Positions 33,751-43,250 of a stretch of 64,000 bases of DNA are shown here, piece by piece; positions within the stretch are counted from its first letter, which is position 1, and every line of letters starts with the position of its first letter. A program made the position numbers and the translations under genes. The stretch is from Phocaeicola abscessus CCUG 55929 (GTDB lineage Bacteria > Bacteroidota > Bacteroidia > Bacteroidales > Bacteroidaceae): NCBI RefSeq assembly GCF_000312445.1, contig NZ_HE997184.1:9346-73345 (forward strand), written 5' to 3'. The notes beneath the pieces are model-generated. The model was not told the origin of the DNA, did not search any database, and worked only from the letters and a program-made list of their open reading frames with translations.

Positions 33751-34227
33751 ATGGCACGATATCGTTTGGATAAGTTGGACAGAAAGATATTGGATATGAT
33801 TGCCAACGATGCACGTATTCCTTTCTTGGAAGTTGCCCGCGCTTGTAACGTTTCCGGAGCTGCCATTCATCAGCATGTTCAGAAGTTGCAAGAGATGGGT
33901 GTAATAAAGGGATCGCAATATGTTCTTGATCCGGAGAGCATCGGGTATGAGACTTGTGCTTATATCGGACTTTATTTGCAAGATCCTTCCCAATACGAAG
34001 AGGTGACCAAAGAACTGATGAAGGTCCCCGAAGTCGTAGAATGTCATTATACGACGGGGCAATACGATATCTTCATCAAGATCTATGCGAAGAACAATCA
34101 CCATTTGTTAAGCATCATTCATGACCGTTTGCAGAAATTGAACGTAGCTCGCTCTGAGACGCTCATTTCATTTAATGAGGCCATCAAGCGACAGATGCCT
34201 CTTCCTAAGGTGGACGACCAATACTGA
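33751..34227 (+). CDS. Lrp/AsnC-family transcriptional regulator
   Basis: This 158-residue regulator has an N-terminal winged helix-turn-helix (LDRKILDMIANDARIPF; ARACNVSGAAIHQHVQKLQ) and a C-terminal RAM/ligand domain (VPEVVECHYTTGQYDIFIKI) that normally binds amino acids and forms octamers. Targets are not evident; neighbours are divergently or convergently placed peptidase and folate genes. The RAM glycine and tyrosine positions look intact. Confidence 0.93.
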   Translation: MARYRLDKLDRKILDMIANDARIPFLEVARACNVSGAAIHQHVQKLQEMGVIKGSQYVLDPESIGYETCAYIGLYLQDPSQYEEVTKELMKVPEVVECHYTTGQYDIFIKIYAKNNHHLLSIIHDRLQKLNVARSETLISFNEAIKRQMPLPKVDDQY

Positions 34228-34266
34228 CCGAAATGCGTATGATACGTACAATAAGGAGTTGAACAG

Positions 34267-34779
34267 TTATTTTTTCTCCGCCTTCTCTCTTCTTATGTAA
34301 TCGACGAAGCTGTACGGATGTGCGTGTCTATCGTCGGCAGGATGCATCTCTTCGCTGATCTTTTCCCATTCCTCCCATTCGACGGACGGGAAGTAGGCAT
34401 CCGCTTCTGGAGCTTCGTCATGGACAAACGTCAACAGGAGTTCGTCCGCCAGAGGAAGTGCCGCCCGATATACCGAAGCTCCGCCGATGACGAACGCCTT
34501 TTCGTCCGTACGACAATGCGTCAATGCTTCCTGCAGAGAGGCATAACGTTCAGCTCCTCGAAAATCCACGTCGCATCGCCGACTCAGGACGATATTTCTT
34601 CGATGGGGTAAGGCACCTTGGGGCAACGATTCGAAAGTCCGTCGTCCCATGATGATCGTATTGCCGGTGGTCAATGTTTTAAATCGCTTCAGATCGTTGG
34701 GAAGACGATACAGCAGCTCGTTGTCTTTCCCGATAGCATTATGCTTATCAATGGCTGCGATGAGGGCGATATGCGGCAT
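34267..34779 (-). CDS. folA: Dihydrofolate reductase
   Basis: Reduces dihydrofolate to tetrahydrofolate with NADPH. It has 170 residues. The N-terminus ALIAAIDKHNAIGKDNELLY has the Met20-loop region; LPNDLKRFKTLTTGNTIIMG is the folate/NADPH segment; AFVIGGASVYRAAL is the C-terminal dinucleotide motif. It lies 21 bp behind thyA and regenerates the dihydrofolate that ThyA produces. Confidence 0.96.
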   Translation of the reverse strand: MPHIALIAAIDKHNAIGKDNELLYRLPNDLKRFKTLTTGNTIIMGRRTFESLPQGALPHRRNIVLSRRCDVDFRGAERYASLQEALTHCRTDEKAFVIGGASVYRAALPLADELLLTFVHDEAPEADAYFPSVEWEEWEKISEEMHPADDRHAHPYSFVDYIRREKAEKK

Positions 34780-34800
34780 CTTGTTTTTTGTTTTTGCGGG

Positions 34801-35595
34801 TTATACGGCTACCTTTCCAGCGATGTGCGGCCAGGGATCATAATTTTTCAGTTTGAAGTCTTCGTACCGAAAGTCGAAGATATTTTTCACCTCGGGGTTG
34901 AGTTGCATCGTCGGCAACGGACGGGGAGTTCGCGTCAATTGGAGTTTCACTTGTTCGATATGGTTCGCATAGAGATGGGTATCGCCCGTAGTGTGAATGA
35001 AATCGCCCGGTTTCAATCCCGTCACCTGAGCGACCATCATCAATAACAACGCATAGGAAGCGATATTGAACGGTATACCGAGGAAGGTGTCGGCGCTGCG
35101 CTGATATAATTGCAGGCTCAGCCTTCCCTGGGCGACATAAAACTGGAACAGACAATGGCAGGGAGGCAGCGCCATCTCGTCTACTTCCGCCGGATTCCAA
35201 GCGCTGACGATAATCCGCCGAGAGTCGGGATGATGTTTAATCATTTCGACCGCATTCCGGATTTGATCGATAGCGCCTCCTCGATAGTCCGGCCACGCGC
35301 GCCACTGATGGCCGTAAACCGGCCCCAAGTCACCGTGCTCGTCGGCCCACTCGTTCCATATTCGCACGCCGTGTTCTTGGAGATATGCAATGTTGGTATC
35401 ACCTTTCAGGAACCACAACAGTTCGTAAATGATGGACTTCAGGTGAAGTTTTTTCGTCGTGAGCAGCGGAAAACCTTCGCCTACGTCGAACCGCATTTGA
35501 TTGCCGAAGATGCTGACCGTACCGGTACCGGTACGGTCAGCTTTACGGATACCTTCGCTCAGGATGCGATGGAGGAGATCTAAATACTGTTTCAT
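34801..35595 (-). CDS. thyA: Thymidylate synthase
   Basis: ThyA converts dUMP to dTMP using methylenetetrahydrofolate. It has 264 residues, the usual size. The catalytic cysteine is in [39 protein letters not shown] and the phosphate-binding [10 protein letters not shown] are present. It has 34 bp to the fucosidase gene upstream and 21 bp to folA downstream, so all three may share a transcript. Confidence 0.97.
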   Translation of the reverse strand: MKQYLDLLHRILSEGIRKADRTGTGTVSIFGNQMRFDVGEGFPLLTTKKLHLKSIIYELLWFLKGDTNIAYLQEHGVRIWNEWADEHGDLGPVYGHQWRAWPDYRGGAIDQIRNAVEMIKHHPDSRRIIVSAWNPAEVDEMALPPCHCLFQFYVAQGRLSLQLYQRSADTFLGIPFNIASYALLLMMVAQVTGLKPGDFIHTTGDTHLYANHIEQVKLQLTRTPRPLPTMQLNPEVKNIFDFRYEDFKLKNYDPWPHIAGKVAV

Positions 35596-35629
35596 TTCGT
35601 TTTTTTTCGGAACAAGCTGGCTGTTCGAT

Positions 35630-36958
35630 TTATTTAAGCGTCAGCTCGATCACGTAGTCTACCTCCGTCGGAACTTTCGGCAAGAGGAGCAGGATACCCC
35701 CTTCCTGCGGTTTGAACGGGACGGTTTTCTTGTCGATGAACTGCACGGCGCTCTTCACTTTTGCCGCCAATGGGATATACAATACCCGGTCTTTGAGGTC
35801 TGTGATGTGAAGATAGAGTTTGTCGCCTTTGCGTGTGGAAACTCCCCAGTGGTGCGGAGGCACATCTCCGCCGCGCGTACCGTAAATGGTTTCGCCGTAC
35901 TGGCTCATCCATTCGCCCATTTCTTTAAGCCGTTGGACGGCTACGGCGGGCAGTTCACCGTTGGCCTGAGGTCCGATATTCATCAATAAGTTGGCGTTCA
36001 TGCCGGCGGTTTTGACGATGTACCGAATCAGTTCTTCGGTGGTCTTGTAGTTTTGGTCTTCGATTTTATATCCCCACATGCCGTTCATCGTCTCGCAGGT
36101 TTCCAACGGCAGTCGACTGATGGTTGCTCCTTCCGAGAAACCGGTCGTGTTCTGTCCGGGGAGATCTTTTTCAAACATCTGGAAGTCTTCGCCCGAATAG
36201 GGATTGCGATGGTGGTTGTTCCCGATCAGGCAAGCCGGCTGAAGTTTGTGAATCAATGCATATTGTTCATCGAGGCGCCAGTCGAAATCCTTGTTGTGAT
36301 CCCACAAACCGTCAAACCAGATCGCGCCGATAGGCCCGTAGTTCGTCAACAATTCCGTCAACTGATTGTTCATGAAACGGAAGTAGCTATCGTAATTTTG
36401 CTGATCGGCGGGTCGACCGGTATAGTGTCCCGTTCTGCCCAACGGATAATCGGGGCGATGCCAATCCAAGTGCGAATAATAGAAATGAAGCTTGATATCT
36501 TGCTTTTGGCAAGCTACGGCTAATTCCTTGATGATATCGCGGTGGAAGGGGGTAGCATCTACGATATTGAAATCGGATTGCTTGGTGCCGAACATGGAAA
36601 ATCCGTCGTGATGGCGCGAGGTGATGGTGATATATTTGGCCCCCGAAGCTTTGATGGCCGACACCCATTCGGCAGCATTGAACCTAGAAGGATAAAAGCC
36701 GGAGGCAAACAGATCGTATTCCGAACACTTGATGTTCTTGTTGTTTTGGTACCACTCGCCTTGGGCGGGCATACTGTATATTCCCCAATGCAGGAAGATA
36801 CCGAATTTCTCGTCCTGAAATTCTTCTCGTGCCTTTAAATTTTCCCGAGTGGGTTCATACCGCGTCGTGTAACTCTGGGCGAAGGATGTCGCCGCCATTA
36901 CCGTTGCTGTTAGGAGCATTACTGCCAACAGGCCTTTTCTTAATGTTTGTATTCTCAT
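35630..36958 (-). CDS. Alpha-L-fucosidase, glycoside hydrolase family 29
   Basis: This exported GH29 enzyme has 442 residues from the ATG at 36958, with a signal peptide ending near SFAQ. The catalytic barrel shows [35 protein letters not shown] and [16 protein letters not shown], whose Asp is the family nucleophile. [15 protein letters not shown] follows. A C-terminal beta domain ends [10 protein letters not shown]. It would release terminal fucose from host or mucin glycans in the periplasm. A consensus promoter lies upstream, and no SusC/SusD is adjacent. Confidence 0.92.
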   Translation of the reverse strand: MRIQTLRKGLLAVMLLTATVMAATSFAQSYTTRYEPTRENLKAREEFQDEKFGIFLHWGIYSMPAQGEWYQNNKNIKCSEYDLFASGFYPSRFNAAEWVSAIKASGAKYITITSRHHDGFSMFGTKQSDFNIVDATPFHRDIIKELAVACQKQDIKLHFYYSHLDWHRPDYPLGRTGHYTGRPADQQNYDSYFRFMNNQLTELLTNYGPIGAIWFDGLWDHNKDFDWRLDEQYALIHKLQPACLIGNNHHRNPYSGEDFQMFEKDLPGQNTTGFSEGATISRLPLETCETMNGMWGYKIEDQNYKTTEELIRYIVKTAGMNANLLMNIGPQANGELPAVAVQRLKEMGEWMSQYGETIYGTRGGDVPPHHWGVSTRKGDKLYLHITDLKDRVLYIPLAAKVKSAVQFIDKKTVPFKPQEGGILLLLPKVPTEVDYVIELTLK

Positions 36959-37011
36959 GATATTCTTTGATTGGATTGATATTCCCATAGGGCGTCTTTG
37001 TTCCGGTACGG

Positions 37012-37043
37012 CAAATATAAGGTTAATTTCGGGAACCGGCAAA
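37012..37043 (-). promoter_or_regulatory. Promoter of the fucosidase gene
   Basis: On the minus strand TTTG (37043-37040), exactly 20 nt, then TATATTTG (37019-37012) match both consensus boxes. Transcription starts near 37005, about 47 nt before the ATG. Confidence 0.75.
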
Positions 37044-37305
37044 TTATTGCATTTATTCTTTCTCGTCTCTTCCCGTTAGAAGGAGGGAACGAATTTGCAG
37101 GACGTCGGCCCGAGAGCAGCGTCTTTCGTCGGAAGTTCCCCGAAATATGACATCAATTCCGGCAAATGATCTTTATTTACAGGATATGATATCAGCTTCG
37201 GAGAGCTTCCTCGACTCTTTAGGACGAAAGCGTATCGATCGACTAAGTCGCCGAGAGGACGTGCAGTTCGAAAGGTTTTCCCGATAGAAAATGCAAATAT
37301 TGTTG

Positions 37306-37313
37306 TACTTTTG
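37306..37313 (+). promoter_or_regulatory. -7 box of the RNA methyltransferase gene
   Basis: TACTTTTG fits TAnnTTTG; transcription would start near 37320, giving a very short leader before the ATG at 37335. Confidence 0.45.
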
Positions 37314-37334
37314 TTTGAAAATTAGCGAAACGCA

Positions 37335-38741
37335 ATGAAATTGCCTCTGGATTTTAAACAGCGCACGTCGGCGCTTCTCGGAGCCGATGACTATGAGCGA
37401 CTGGTCGCCGCCTTGCAAGAGGAGCCCCCTGTCAGCATCCGCCTGAACAAGGCTAAGCTGAGTCGGCAGAAGGGAGGAGAGACCTTTCTTGTCCAGTACG
37501 AACCGGTTGCTTGGTGTCGAGACGGTTCTTATTTGCCGATACGACCGGCTTTTACGTTCGATCCGCTGTTTCATGCCGGAGCTTATTATGTTCAGGAGGC
37601 TTCGTCGATGTTCTTGGCGCACGTCTTGCGTACGCTGGTGCGCGAACCGGTGAAAATGCTCGACCTTTGTGCCGCCCCTGGCGGGAAGTCCACGCTGGCG
37701 CGCAGTGTTTTGCCTGAGGGAAGTCTGCTGATAGCTAACGAGGTAATGCGAAACCGTTCGCACGTGCTTGTTGAGAATCTGATCAAATGGGGGCATCCCG
37801 ATGCGGTAATAACCCGCAATGATCCGGCAGATTTCTCCGCCTTACCCGCATTTTTCGATGTGATGCTGACCGATATGCCCTGTTCGGGCGAAGGAATGTT
37901 CCGTAAGGATGCCGCAGCTATAACGGACTGGAGCGTAGAGAACGTGAATAGCTGCTGGCGCCGTCAACGGAAGATTCTGGCGGACGCGTGGCCGGCGCTC
38001 AAGTGCGGTGGATTGCTTATTTACAGCACGTGTACTTTCAATAAGGAAGAAAATGAGGAAAACGTGGTGTGGATCGTCAAAGAACTCGGCGCAGAAGTAC
38101 TGGGCGTGCCCGTCTCCTCCGAGTGGCATATTACGGGGAATAGGGCGGGGATGCCGTTTCCCGTCTATCGTTTCCTGCCTTATCAGACGAAGGGAGAAGG
38201 ATTGTTCCTGGCCATTCTTCGGAAAACCGGAGAAGAGAAGAGAGGAACGATGCTTCCGAAGAAACAGAAAAGCGGTAAACCTTGTGGCGGAATCGTGCCG
38301 AACGACGCCTTTCGGTGGGTGGAAGACGCGGATTCGTATGCGTTTGCCGTGCAGGGTCACACGATTTGCGCCACTCATAAGAGTCTGGTCGATGATATTG
38401 CTTGGGTGCAACGCTATCTGCACGTCTTGCAATCGGGCCTCCTCATCGGCGAAACAAAGGGCAAGGACCTCGTTCCGAATCACTCCTTAGCCATGAGCAC
38501 GGCTCTGAATGCGGAGGCTTTCGCTTGTGCGGAGATCTCGTACGAGCAGGCTGTAGCTTATCTGAGGAAGGAAACCGTAACGTTGGATCCGTCGGTACAT
38601 AGCGGTTATGTGCTGCTGGTTTATAGGGGAATGCCTCTGGGGTTTGTGAAGAACCTCGGGCATCGTGCCAATAATCTGTACCCGACTGAATGGCGAATCC
38701 GCAGCGGGCGCTCGCCCGAAGGCTTGTCGCTGGGCTGGTAA
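37335..38741 (+). CDS. RsmF/Nop2-type RNA 5-methylcytosine methyltransferase
   Basis: This SAM-dependent RNA m5C methyltransferase has 468 residues. The N-terminal RNA-binding part precedes the Rossmann domain with KMLDLCAAPGGKSTLARSVL (motif I). The two catalytic cysteines are in MLTDMPCSGEGMFRKD and LIYSTCTFNKEENEENV. The C-terminal PUA-like region (MPLGFVKNLGHRANNLYP) fits the RsmF/YebU subgroup that methylates 16S rRNA. It is convergent with topB, 17 bp apart. Confidence 0.92.
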   Translation: MKLPLDFKQRTSALLGADDYERLVAALQEEPPVSIRLNKAKLSRQKGGETFLVQYEPVAWCRDGSYLPIRPAFTFDPLFHAGAYYVQEASSMFLAHVLRTLVREPVKMLDLCAAPGGKSTLARSVLPEGSLLIANEVMRNRSHVLVENLIKWGHPDAVITRNDPADFSALPAFFDVMLTDMPCSGEGMFRKDAAAITDWSVENVNSCWRRQRKILADAWPALKCGGLLIYSTCTFNKEENEENVVWIVKELGAEVLGVPVSSEWHITGNRAGMPFPVYRFLPYQTKGEGLFLAILRKTGEEKRGTMLPKKQKSGKPCGGIVPNDAFRWVEDADSYAFAVQGHTICATHKSLVDDIAWVQRYLHVLQSGLLIGETKGKDLVPNHSLAMSTALNAEAFACAEISYEQAVAYLRKETVTLDPSVHSGYVLLVYRGMPLGFVKNLGHRANNLYPTEWRIRSGRSPEGLSLGW

Positions 38742-38758
38742 GCAGAGCGAGGGAGCGC

Positions 38759-40888
38759 TTAGAACGGCTTGCGGAAGTCGCATCCGTTCTTCCATTCGGA
38801 ACATCCGTAAGCAGCGTTTCCCTTCATGATGTGTCCTTGCTTACACAGCGGACAAGGCTGCCCGATCCAGCTATCGTCTAATTTCTCGGGAACGGTCGGG
38901 ACTGCCGACTTTGTCGGTCGATCGACCGGCCTACGCGATACCTCAGAGCGCCTCGAAGCAGCTTTCTTTTCCGCCTCTTCGGCGACGGCGATTCTCCTAT
39001 TCGAGTTGTCACTGAGCACGTTCTGCACGATCTCGTTCACCATCTGCTTCAATTCGTTCAAGAAGGTAGCTGCGTCATAGCTCTTCTTTTCGATCTCGCG
39101 CAGTTTCTTTTCCCAAATACCGGTTAGTTCGGCCGACTTTAACAGCTCTTCGCGAATCAGTCCGATGAGCGCTACGCCTGTCGGGGTGGCGACTAAGTTT
39201 TTGCGTTCCTTACGGATATAATGCCGTTTGAACAGTGTCTCGATGATGGCGGCGCGGGTGGAAGGACGCCCGATGCCGTTCTCCTTGAGCGCATCCCGCA
39301 GTTCGTCGCTATTCACCAGTTTCCCTGCCGTTTCCATGGCTCGGAGCAAAGTCGCCTCCGTATATGGGCGAGGCGGTTGCGTCCATTTCTCTGTCAACAG
39401 GGGCTCATGCGGACCGCTCTCTCCTTTCTTGAACTGAGGAAGAGGATGCGTTTCTTCTTCCTTATCGGTCGAGTCATCGGAAGCGTCGGCGGTGAAGTTC
39501 GGATGTTTCTCATCCTGTTGGAATACGACACGCCAGCCTTCTTCCTTGATGATCTTGCCCGACGTTTTGAACGCTATCTGATCTGCTTCTCCGATAACGG
39601 TTGTCGTATCGAAAAGACAGTCAGGGTAGAATACGGCGATGAAGCGGCGGACAACCATGTCGTACACCTTCCGTTCCGCATCCGTGAGGTTGATAGCGGC
39701 CTGATCAGTAGGGATAATAGCGTGATGATCCGTCACTTTCGAGCTGTCGAACACCTTCTTCGGTTTATTCAGCTTCGTTCCGATCAAGGGAGCTGTCAGG
39801 TTGTCGTATCCTTTGATACCGGCGAGGATACCTGCACATTTGGGATAGATATCATCACTGAGGTAGGTCGTGTCCACACGCGGATAGGTAGTCACCTTCT
39901 TTTCATAGAGCGACTGAATCAGCTTGAGAGTCGTATCGGCCGAGTAGGCGAACTTCTTGTTGCATTCCACTTGCAGGGAAGTCAGGTCGAACAGCCGGGG
40001 AGGCGCCTCCCGGCCTCGTTTCTTGGTGATTTCGACGACATTGAAAAGAGCCTCTCGAATCCTTTCGAGCAGTTCCTGTCCTCTGCGAAGATCGATGATG
40101 GGCGGGATTCCCCGATTCTCGACCGGCTTTTTCGTTCCTTTATCGTCTTCCTCGGCATCGTCTTCCGCCGGTGTCGTTTCCTCGTCGTTCTTTTGGATGA
40201 GCGCATGGAATAAGATTTCGCGATACATCGTAGAGAGCACCCAATACTGTTGCGGCACGAAGTGTTCTATTTCCTGTTGGCGGTTGACGATCAGTGCGAG
40301 GGTAGGCGTCTGTACGCGTCCGACGGAAAGGATTTGTCGGTTCTGTCCGTACTTTAAGGTATACAGGCGGGTAGCGTTCATCCCGAGCAACCAATCGCCG
40401 ATAGCGCGACTTAACCCCGCTTCGTACAAGGATTTGAATTCCGACTGGTCTTGCAGTCGGTTGAATCCTTCGCGAATAGCCTCTTCGGTAAGCGAAGAGA
40501 TCCACAGCCGTTTTACCGGACAGGTAGCTTTCGCCTTTTGCATCACCCAGCGTTGGATGAGCTCGCCTTCCTGCCCGGCATCACCACAGTTGACGATCTC
40601 ATCCGCCTTTTGCATCAACCCCTCTATGATGTGGAATTGCTTCGCTATGCCATCATTGTCGATCAACTTGATGCCGAAGCGCGGCGGGATCATCGGCAGA
40701 TTGGACAGACTCCAGGTTTTCCATGCAGGAGTGTAATCGTCGGGCTCTTTAAGCGTACAGAGGTGACCGAAAGTCCACGTAACTTGATATCCGTTTCCTT
40801 CGATATATCCGTCTTTCCTATTTTTCGCTCCCAGTACTTCGGCAATGTCGCGAGCCACTGACGGCTTTTCGGCAATACATACGATCAT
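38759..40888 (-). CDS. topB: DNA topoisomerase III
   Basis: This type IA topoisomerase decatenates DNA. It has 709 residues. The N-terminal Toprim domain has VCIAEKPSVARDIAEVLG and NCGDAGQEGELIQRWV. The active-site region is KKVTTYPRVDTTYLSDDIYP with the catalytic Tyr, and VGRVQTPTLALIV and GIGRPSTRAAIIE follow. The C-terminus carries a zinc-ribbon-like CPLCKQGHIMKG...YGCSEW. A TACCTTTG box is at 40911-40918. No conjugative element genes are near, so this is probably the chromosomal copy. Confidence 0.95.
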   Translation of the reverse strand: MIVCIAEKPSVARDIAEVLGAKNRKDGYIEGNGYQVTWTFGHLCTLKEPDDYTPAWKTWSLSNLPMIPPRFGIKLIDNDGIAKQFHIIEGLMQKADEIVNCGDAGQEGELIQRWVMQKAKATCPVKRLWISSLTEEAIREGFNRLQDQSEFKSLYEAGLSRAIGDWLLGMNATRLYTLKYGQNRQILSVGRVQTPTLALIVNRQQEIEHFVPQQYWVLSTMYREILFHALIQKNDEETTPAEDDAEEDDKGTKKPVENRGIPPIIDLRRGQELLERIREALFNVVEITKKRGREAPPRLFDLTSLQVECNKKFAYSADTTLKLIQSLYEKKVTTYPRVDTTYLSDDIYPKCAGILAGIKGYDNLTAPLIGTKLNKPKKVFDSSKVTDHHAIIPTDQAAINLTDAERKVYDMVVRRFIAVFYPDCLFDTTTVIGEADQIAFKTSGKIIKEEGWRVVFQQDEKHPNFTADASDDSTDKEEETHPLPQFKKGESGPHEPLLTEKWTQPPRPYTEATLLRAMETAGKLVNSDELRDALKENGIGRPSTRAAIIETLFKRHYIRKERKNLVATPTGVALIGLIREELLKSAELTGIWEKKLREIEKKSYDAATFLNELKQMVNEIVQNVLSDNSNRRIAVAEEAEKKAASRRSEVSRRPVDRPTKSAVPTVPEKLDDSWIGQPCPLCKQGHIMKGNAAYGCSEWKNGCDFRKPF

Positions 40889-40910
40889 AATCCAAATGCT
40901 AAATACGGAG

Positions 40911-40918
40911 CAAAGGTA
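40911..40918 (-). promoter_or_regulatory. -7 box of topB
   Basis: Minus-strand TACCTTTG matches TAnnTTTG; transcription would start near 40904, 16 nt before the topB ATG at 40888. Confidence 0.5.
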
Positions 40919-40937
40919 CGAAAAACAGGCGATACGC

Positions 40938-42200
40938 TCAGCCGTTTTGCGGTTTATGTTGTTTCTTGAGCCTTTCTATCGCCTTGTCCAACGACTCGTC
41001 CGGCTGGATGATATTATAGGGCCCCCAAAAATTCTCGTCATAGAACGTAGTGACGTTATCCGAGAGCACCTGGTGTTCGTTGAATCTCATCTTTCTCGGA
41101 ATATCTGCCGACTGTCCCGACTTTCGATCGGTTATCACCATCTCGGCGGTGACGGTATAGTTAGTATGGAACAGTTTCTTTTTCCAGTCGCACTTGAAAC
41201 GTATCACGTCTTGAATGTAGCTGAGATAACTGACGCCGTCGTGTTCGGTGTAATCCACATGAATCGCTACTTCTTGGGGCTTGAAGATCAATCCTCCCGG
41301 TTTCTTCTTCAGGATGGCCTGAACAGCTTTCAATCGATCGCTTAAGTCGAGCGAGAAATCTATACGGGTAACGGAAAGACGCTCCTTGTCGATGTAGATT
41401 TTGCCCACATACAAAGCATAGGGTACGATACGACGAGGCGCAAAGCAGACGACATATTGCAGCCTACCGTTGAGGTCGGTGATATCTTCCATGTGATAAT
41501 CGTAGTTTTCCATCTCACCGGGGCTGAAAAGCAAATCGATATTCTTTACGATGTCGAGATTGACGGCGATATTCGGTCCGCCGATAAGTTTTACGGCTAA
41601 CGTATCGCTTAATTTCGTGCTGACCAACTTACGTCCTTTTTCGATAGCGGTTTTATCGCGCGAATGATCTTCCTTGTAACTCGTTTTATAGATATTGACG
41701 ATAGCTTCGGAAATATTGATGAAGTGGCGTTTCTTCTTGGCCGTCTCTCTATAGAAACCGGTAAGCAACCTATTTTGAGGGTCGTAGTTGTGGGCTATTT
41801 TCTCCACAGCCTTTTTTACTAAGGAACGCGGTTCATAACCTTCGACGACGATTTCTCCGATAAGGTTGCTCGAGGGAGTCAGCCAGAAAGTTTGGCCGAG
41901 CATGTCCCGGTTATCGATTTTGATACGGGAGCTGAGATATCCCATGTGAGAAATGTCGATGCTCATTTCCTTATGATAGGAAGGGATTTTCAGGATGAAT
42001 TCGCCGTCCGCATTGGTTACGGTCGCCGTCTCTTGACCGACGACCGTGACACTTGCATGTGATAATTCTCTTTTATTCGAACGGTCTTTGACCACACCGC
42101 TAACGGTAATATACTTTTCATCCTCCGACTGGGCAGAGGTATCCAAGGAAGGCAGCCAGCTAACAAATAAACAAACGATTAGGAATTTAATTGCTTTCAT
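40938..42200 (-). CDS. Exported protein with carboxypeptidase-regulatory-like domain
   Basis: This 420-residue protein has a signal peptide (MKAIKFLIVCLFVSWL, cleavage near DTSAQ) and an N-terminal carboxypeptidase-regulatory-like beta domain (about 30-115; VSGVVKDRSNKRELSHASV; ADGEFILKIPSYHKEMSI). A long region common to Bacteroidota envelope proteins follows (IVNIYKTSYKEDHSRDKTAI; KIYIDKERLSVTRIDFSLDL; HVDYTEHDGVSYLSYIQDV). There is no TonB plug or barrel. It is probably a periplasmic or outer-membrane-associated protein of unknown role. Confidence 0.8.
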   Translation of the reverse strand: MKAIKFLIVCLFVSWLPSLDTSAQSEDEKYITVSGVVKDRSNKRELSHASVTVVGQETATVTNADGEFILKIPSYHKEMSIDISHMGYLSSRIKIDNRDMLGQTFWLTPSSNLIGEIVVEGYEPRSLVKKAVEKIAHNYDPQNRLLTGFYRETAKKKRHFINISEAIVNIYKTSYKEDHSRDKTAIEKGRKLVSTKLSDTLAVKLIGGPNIAVNLDIVKNIDLLFSPGEMENYDYHMEDITDLNGRLQYVVCFAPRRIVPYALYVGKIYIDKERLSVTRIDFSLDLSDRLKAVQAILKKKPGGLIFKPQEVAIHVDYTEHDGVSYLSYIQDVIRFKCDWKKKLFHTNYTVTAEMVITDRKSGQSADIPRKMRFNEHQVLSDNVTTFYDENFWGPYNIIQPDESLDKAIERLKKQHKPQNG

Positions 42201-42349
42201 AACTCACTGATTTAAAGATTGGACGCGTTAAGTAATATCTCTTCTCCACAAAAATAATCAATGAGTCGATAAAAAACAATGCCTTCCCGATTATTTTTCG
42301 AAGGAGGGTGAGCTTTCCATGATGGCGTAGAATCAAGATGACGTAGAAT

Positions 42350-42378
42350 TAAAAACGGCGGAGCCTCCGCCCCGCCGT
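42350..42378 (-). terminator. Terminator of the HU-like gene
   Basis: Read on the minus strand, ACGGCGG (42378-42372) pairs with CCGCCGT (42361-42355) and is followed by TTTTAATT. It lies 22 bp after the HU-like stop and interrupts the short frame at 42212-42403. Confidence 0.65.
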
Positions 42379-42399
42379 CCGGTTGTAAATCCCCCTGGA

Positions 42400-42840
42400 T
42401 CAAGGTTGCGGTCCGGGCTCCGGCTGCGTTCCTTTCTTCGGCTTGGGCTCTACCTGTTCATACGTCACATCGGTGAGCGTGAAATACTTCCGCGACGGGT
42501 TGAGACGCACCACAGGCTTTTCGATGTGTACGTTGACAAGAAACTTCTCGTCCTTGGGCACGGCCTTGCTCTTGAACGACGGAGTCAGCGAGCCCAGATC
42601 GCCAAACTCCACAATGTCGCCGTTCGCTACGATGTCCTTGGCGATCTCGGTAGCGTAGTTGATAACCGCCTCCACTTCCTGTCGGTTGAAGGTGGTGGAC
42701 TTCGCCACGCGTTCACAAAAATTGCGGAAATTCACACGGTGTCGCCCCGTCGGGTGGGCAATCTGCACGATTTTGCCGGCATTTGCGCCGACATTCAATT
42801 TACGTTCAATCAGAACGTACTGCAACGGTTTATTCGCCAT
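42400..42840 (-). CDS. HU/IHF-like DNA-binding protein, Bacteroidota long type
   Basis: This 146-residue nucleoid-associated protein is of the HU-like family expanded in Bacteroidota. Recognisable parts are VNFRNFCERVAKSTTFNRQE, AVINYATEIAKDIVANGDIV, EFGDLGSLTPSFKSKAV and a Pro/Glu/Lys tail (EPKPKKGTQPEPGPQP). The frame is open to an ATG at 42915, but a TATCTTTG box at 42926-42933 would place transcription start only a few bases before that codon. The ATG at 42840, with a leader of about 79 nt, is therefore preferred. Confidence 0.85.
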   Translation of the reverse strand: MANKPLQYVLIERKLNVGANAGKIVQIAHPTGRHRVNFRNFCERVAKSTTFNRQEVEAVINYATEIAKDIVANGDIVEFGDLGSLTPSFKSKAVPKDEKFLVNVHIEKPVVRLNPSRKYFTLTDVTYEQVEPKPKKGTQPEPGPQP

Positions 42841-42925
42841 AGTCGTTAAATTTAGTTCCCCCTTGTGTGCGCCTTCCGGAGCCGGAGGAGTTGACTCACG
42901 AAAGGTTGTTTTCATGTCTCAACCG

Positions 42926-42933
42926 CAAAGATA
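42926..42933 (-). promoter_or_regulatory. -7 box of the HU-like gene
   Basis: Minus-strand TATCTTTG, with a TTTG 23 nt upstream (42960-42957), slightly farther than the usual 19-20. Transcription would start near 42919. Confidence 0.5.
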
Positions 42934-43022
42934 ATAAACTCATTCCGAAAAGACAACAAATTCTCGGAAAAAACTTTCAACTTAATTTTGGAAAAGAAAT
43001 AGCCTCCTATCGACTAACAAAT

Positions 43023-43110
43023 TAATCTTTTGGGGAAAAGCAACTGACCTTTCTGGGAAAAGATACTAATCTTTCTCAGGAAAGTTCCTAATCTTTTGAC
43101 TAAAAGATTA
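43023..43110. repeat. 22-bp tandem stem-loop repeat, four copies
   Basis: Four abutting 22-bp units (43023-43044, 43045-43066, 43067-43088, 43089-43110) follow the pattern TAATCTTTT-loop-AAAAGxxxx. Each can fold on itself through CTTTT/AAAAG or CTTTC/GGAAAG. The last is a perfect 9-bp palindrome, TAATCTTTT-GACT-AAAAGATTA. The copies differ in bases while keeping the pairing. They lie between the HU-like promoter and the ABC-operon promoter, so they could be an operator array or a double-ended terminator. Confidence 0.8.
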
Positions 43111-43218
43111 GCATCTTTTTTCTGTTGCGCCAGAGACTGTCTTCACGACGTATCAGACAAGAGTCGCGATAGGATTGAAAAACGGGATAATTACCACTAA
43201 AAATCACTATTTTTAGGG

Positions 43219-43250
43219 ATTGCGCGCGGGCAGAGATGCAGATATCTTTG
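43219..43250 (+). promoter_or_regulatory. Promoter of the ABC transporter-methyltransferase operon
   Basis: ATTG at 43219-43222 (partial -33), 20 nt, then TATCTTTG at 43243-43250. Transcription would start near 43257, about 40 nt before the ATG at 43296. Confidence 0.6.

Larger units (their letters stand above)
36959..37334. other. 376-bp intergenic region with two divergent promoters
   Basis: Between the fucosidase and RNA methyltransferase starts lie a minus-strand promoter (37012-37043) and a plus-strand -7 box (37306-37313). The middle, about 37060-37270, has no gene or repeat that I can support. Confidence 0.6.

Noticed and set aside
37173-37796. 207-codon minus-strand frame
   Set aside because: Mostly antisense to the RNA methyltransferase gene and covers its promoter.
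42212-42403. 63-codon frame overlapping the HU-like stop by ATGA
   Set aside because: A hairpin terminator at 42350-42378 lies inside it and the peptide has no recognisable features.
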